A stretch of 64,000 nt of DNA from Osmia lignaria lignaria (taxonomy: Eukaryota > Arthropoda > Insecta > Hymenoptera > Megachilidae), in assembly GCF_051020975.1 (NCBI RefSeq), contig NW_027478159.1, positions 5,038,501-5,102,500 on the forward strand, in the 5' to 3' direction. The position numbers and the translations under genes were made by a program. Position 1 is the stretch's first letter. Every line of letters begins with the position of its first letter. Under the pieces are notes generated by a model, which did not search any database, was not told the origin of the DNA, and was given only the letters and a program-made list of their open reading frames with translations. Shown one piece after another: positions 61,345 to 64,000 of this stretch.

Positions 61345-64000
61345 TCAGATGCGTAGTTCTCGAGATATATCAAGATATTTAAAAGCTCCGAAGCTGCACC
61401 AACATAATAGAGGTACAGAAACACCGTGGCCCCTTTCTTTGAGATAACTCTGCACTATTGCGAGCTGCAAATGCCACTTCCAGCTTAGCTGTGGAGAAGA
61501 AGAACAACAAGAATAAGAAATATTTCGAAATATGGCCGTCAGGCCCCTTCCCTTGAGATAAATCTGCAAATATCTCGGAAACGAAGCGAGCTACGGCAAA
61601 ATGTTAAGAGACCTTATTTGTAGAGAATTAAGTTTCCTACTTTTTATGTTCTATGATATTTTTTGATCAGACGCGTAGTTCTCGAGATATATCAAGATAT
61701 TGAAAAGTTCCGAAGCCGCACCAACATAATAGAGATACAGAAACACCGTGGCTCCTTTCTTTTAGATAACTCTGCACTATTGCGACCTGGAAGTGCCACT
61801 TCCAGTTTAGCTGTGCAGAAGAAGAACAACAAGAAGAAGAAATATCTCGAAATAAGTCCGTTAGGCCCTTTCCCTTGAGATAAATCTGCAAGCATCTCGG
61901 AAACGAAGCGAGCTATGGCAAAATGTTAAGAGACCTTTTTTGTAGAGAATTAAGTTTCCTACTTTTTATGTTCTATGATATTTTTTGATCAGATGCGTAG
62001 ATCTCGAGATATATCAAGATATTTAAAAGTTCCGAAGCCGCACCAACATAATAGAGATACAGAAACACCGTGGCCCCTTTCTTTGAGATAACTCTGCACT
62101 ATTGCGAGCTGCAAATGCCACTTCCAGCTTAGCTGTGCAGAAGAAGAACAACACGAAGAAGAAATATATCGAAATATGTCCGTCAGGCCCCTTCCCTTGA
62201 GATAAATCTGCAAATATCTCGGAAACGAAGCGAGCTATGGCAAAATGTTAAGAGACCTTTTTTGTATGGAATTATGTTTCCTACTTTTTACGTTCTATGA
62301 TATTTTTTGATCAGACGCGTAGTTCTCGAGATATATCAAGATATTTAAAAGTTCCGAAGCCGCACCAACATAATAGAGATACAGAAACACCGTGGCCCCT
62401 TTCTTTGAGATAACTCTGCACTATTGCGAGCTGCAAATGCCACTTCCAGCTTAGCGTGCAGAAGAAGAACAACAAGAAGAAGAAATATCTCGAAATATGT
62501 CCGTCAGGCCCCTTCCCTTGAGATATATCTGCAAATATCTCGGAAACGAAGAGAGCTATGGCAAAATGTTAAGAGACCTTTTTTGTAGAGAATTAAGTTT
62601 CCTACTTTTTATCTTCTATGATATTTTCGGATCAGATGCGTAGTTCTCGAGATATATCAAGATATTTAAAAGTTCCGAAGCCGCACCAACATAATAGAGA
62701 TACAGAAACACCGTGGCCCCTTTCTTTGAGATAACTCTGCACTAGTGCGAGCCGCGAATGCCACTTCCAGCTTAGCTGTGCAGCAGAAGAACAACAAGAA
62801 GAAGAAATATCTCGAAATATGTCCGTCAGGCCACTTCCCTTGAGATAAATCTGCAAATATCTCGGAAACGAAGCGAGCTATGGCAAAATGTTAAGAGACC
62901 TTTTTTGTAGAGAATTATGTTTCCTACTTTTTATGTTCTATGATATTTTTTGATCAGACGCGTAGCTCTCGAGATATATCAAGATATTTAAAAGTTCCGA
63001 AGCCGCACCAACATAATAGGGATACAGAAACACCGTGGCCCCTTTCTTTGAGATAACTCTGCACTAGTGCGAGCCGCAAATGCCACTTCCAGCTTAGCTG
63101 TGCAGAAGAAGTACAACAAGAAGAAGAAATATCTCGAAATATGTCCGTCAGGCCCCTTCCCTTGAGATAAATCTGCAAATATCTCGGAAACGAAGCGAGC
63201 TATGGCAAAATGTTAAGAGACCTCTTTTGTAGAGAATTAAGTTTCCTACTTTTTATGTTCTATGATATTTTTCGATCAGATGCGTAGTTCTCGAGATATA
63301 TCAAGATATTTAAAAGTTCCGAAGCCGCACCAACATAATAGAGATACAGAAACACCGTGGCCCCTTTCTTTGAGATAACTCTGCACTATTGCGAGCTGGA
63401 AATGCCACTACCAGTTTAGCTGTGCAGAAGAAGAACAACAAGAAGAAGAAATATCTCGAAATATGTCCGTCAGGCCCCTTCCCTTGAGATATATCTGCAA
63501 ATATCTCGGAAACGAAACGAGCTATGGCAAAATCTTAAGAGACCTTTTTTGTAGAGAATTATGTTTCCTACAATTTATGTTCTATGATATTTTTTGATCA
63601 GAAGCGTAGTTCTCGAGATATATCAAGATATTTAAAAGTTCCGAAGCCGCACCAACATAATAGAGATACAGAAACACCGTGGCCCCATTCTTTGAGATAA
63701 CTCTGCACTATTGCGAGCTGCAAATGCCACTTCCAGCTTAGCTGTGCAGAGGAAGAACAACAAGAAGAAGAAATATCTCGAAATATGTCCGTCAGGCCAG
63801 TTCCTTTGAGCTGAATCTGCAAATATCTCGGAAACGAAGCGAGCTATGGCAAAATGTTAAGAGACGTTTTTTGTAGAGAATTATGTTTCCTACAATTTAT
63901 GTTCTATGATATTTTTTGATCAGAAGCGTAGTTTTCGAGATATATCGAGATATTTAAAAGATCCGAAGCTGCACCAACATAATAGAGATACAGAAACACC
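61345..64000 (+). repeat. Mosaic tail with unusually divergent monomers
   Basis: Eight full monomers and a partial one. Unit 61345 has AAAAGCTCCG, TGTGGAGAAG, GAATAAG and ATGGCCGTC. Unit 61667 has ATATTGAAAAG, CTTTTAGATAAC, GGAAGTGCC, AATAAGTCCG and GCAAGCATC. Private variants are denser here than in the HOR core. Unit 63598 is the GCAGAGG/CAGTTCC subtype like 8216. Satellite continues to the last base, so no array edge is seen. No gene was seen. Confidence 0.8.
62451..62460 (+). repeat. Single-base deletion in unit 62311
   Basis: The sequence reads TTAGCGTGCAG where other units read TTAGCTGTGCAG, so one T is missing after 62455. The unit is 321 bp. The change is seen nowhere else in the window. 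Confidence 0.9.

Larger units (their letters stand above)
1..64000. repeat. 322-bp satellite DNA array filling the window
   Basis: The same 322-bp sequence recurs head to tail with no spacer from the first base to the last, always in one orientation, and is cut mid-unit at both window edges. Landmarks such as TGATCAGATGCGTAG, CACCAACATAATAGAG and CTCGGAAACGAAGCGAGC return every 322 bp. The total is about 198.8 monomers. Cumulative spacing from 175 to 63598 falls only 11 bp short of 197 x 322, explained by three 3-bp and two 1-bp deletions. No transposon, unique DNA or inverted segment was seen. This is classical tandem satellite organisation. Centromeric or pericentromeric location is inference. 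The near-identical long blocks mean that assembly errors in copy number cannot be excluded. Confidence 0.99.

Noticed and set aside
1..64000. CRISPR array or other repeat-spacer system
   Set aside because: The repeats are 322 bp, contiguous and without unique spacers, and there is no leader or cas gene.
1..64000. Transposon or LTR element within the array
   Set aside because: No interruption of the 322-bp register, no target-site duplication and no long coding frame was seen anywhere in the window.

Overview
The whole window (1-64000) is one uninterrupted, head-to-tail satellite DNA array. The monomer is 322 bp and all copies point the same way. Adding up unit-to-unit spacing gives about 198.8 monomers. 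I found no gene, RNA gene, transposon, unique spacer or CRISPR array. Such an array points to eukaryotic constitutive heterochromatin, probably at or near a centromere. That placement, and the species, are inference: nothing unique is present to identify the organism. One reference monomer (18520-18841) counted by hand is about 39% GC. It holds 11 CpGs against roughly 12 expected from its composition, so CpG is not depleted. This fits a lightly methylated genome, such as many insects and other invertebrates, better than a vertebrate or plant, but only weakly.

Length is held very tightly. Of 197 consecutive unit-to-unit steps between 175 and 63598, 192 are exactly 322 bp. Three are 319 (one triplet lost from a GAA/CAA tract) and two are 321 (single-base losses near 37666 and 62455). 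Point variation is frequent and forms linked haplotypes. The main split is between type A (XhoI site CTCGAG present, GATGCG, CTACTTTTTATG upstream) and type B (TTCGAG, GAAGCG, CTACAATTTATG upstream, doubled TCGAGATA). Further subtypes are defined by ACTAGTGCGAGCCGC, by GCAGAGG with CAGTTCC, and by GAATAATG with GCGACCTGC.

Shared private variants show a layered higher-order repeat (HOR) landscape. From left to right: a pentamer in two copies (497-3710); a dimer in two copies (5962-7249); a tetramer in two copies (8216-10791); a mosaic (10792-14977); a hexamer nested in a 12-mer present twice with only one difference noticed (15300-23027); a mosaic with relics (23028-27535); a 9-monomer block repeated with one monomer lost (27536-32687); four successive long HOR copies of 13, 11, 14 and 12 monomers (32688-48786) plus a partial fifth; a mosaic with HOR relics (49753-52739); a second 12-monomer-scale duplication with two extra monomers (52740-60608); a short trimer repeat (59735-61344); and a mosaic tail (61345-64000). 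Chimeric monomers at the copy-number changes record where in-register unequal exchange or conversion took place, some to within about 10 bp.

The monomer also has internal structure: two copies of a 27-nt segment 114 bp apart (24/27 identical), a purine-rich triplet tract, and ATATCTCG/CGAGATAT elements in inverted orientation. Short open frames recur in nearly every unit, but they begin at non-ATG codons and are by-products of the repeat.
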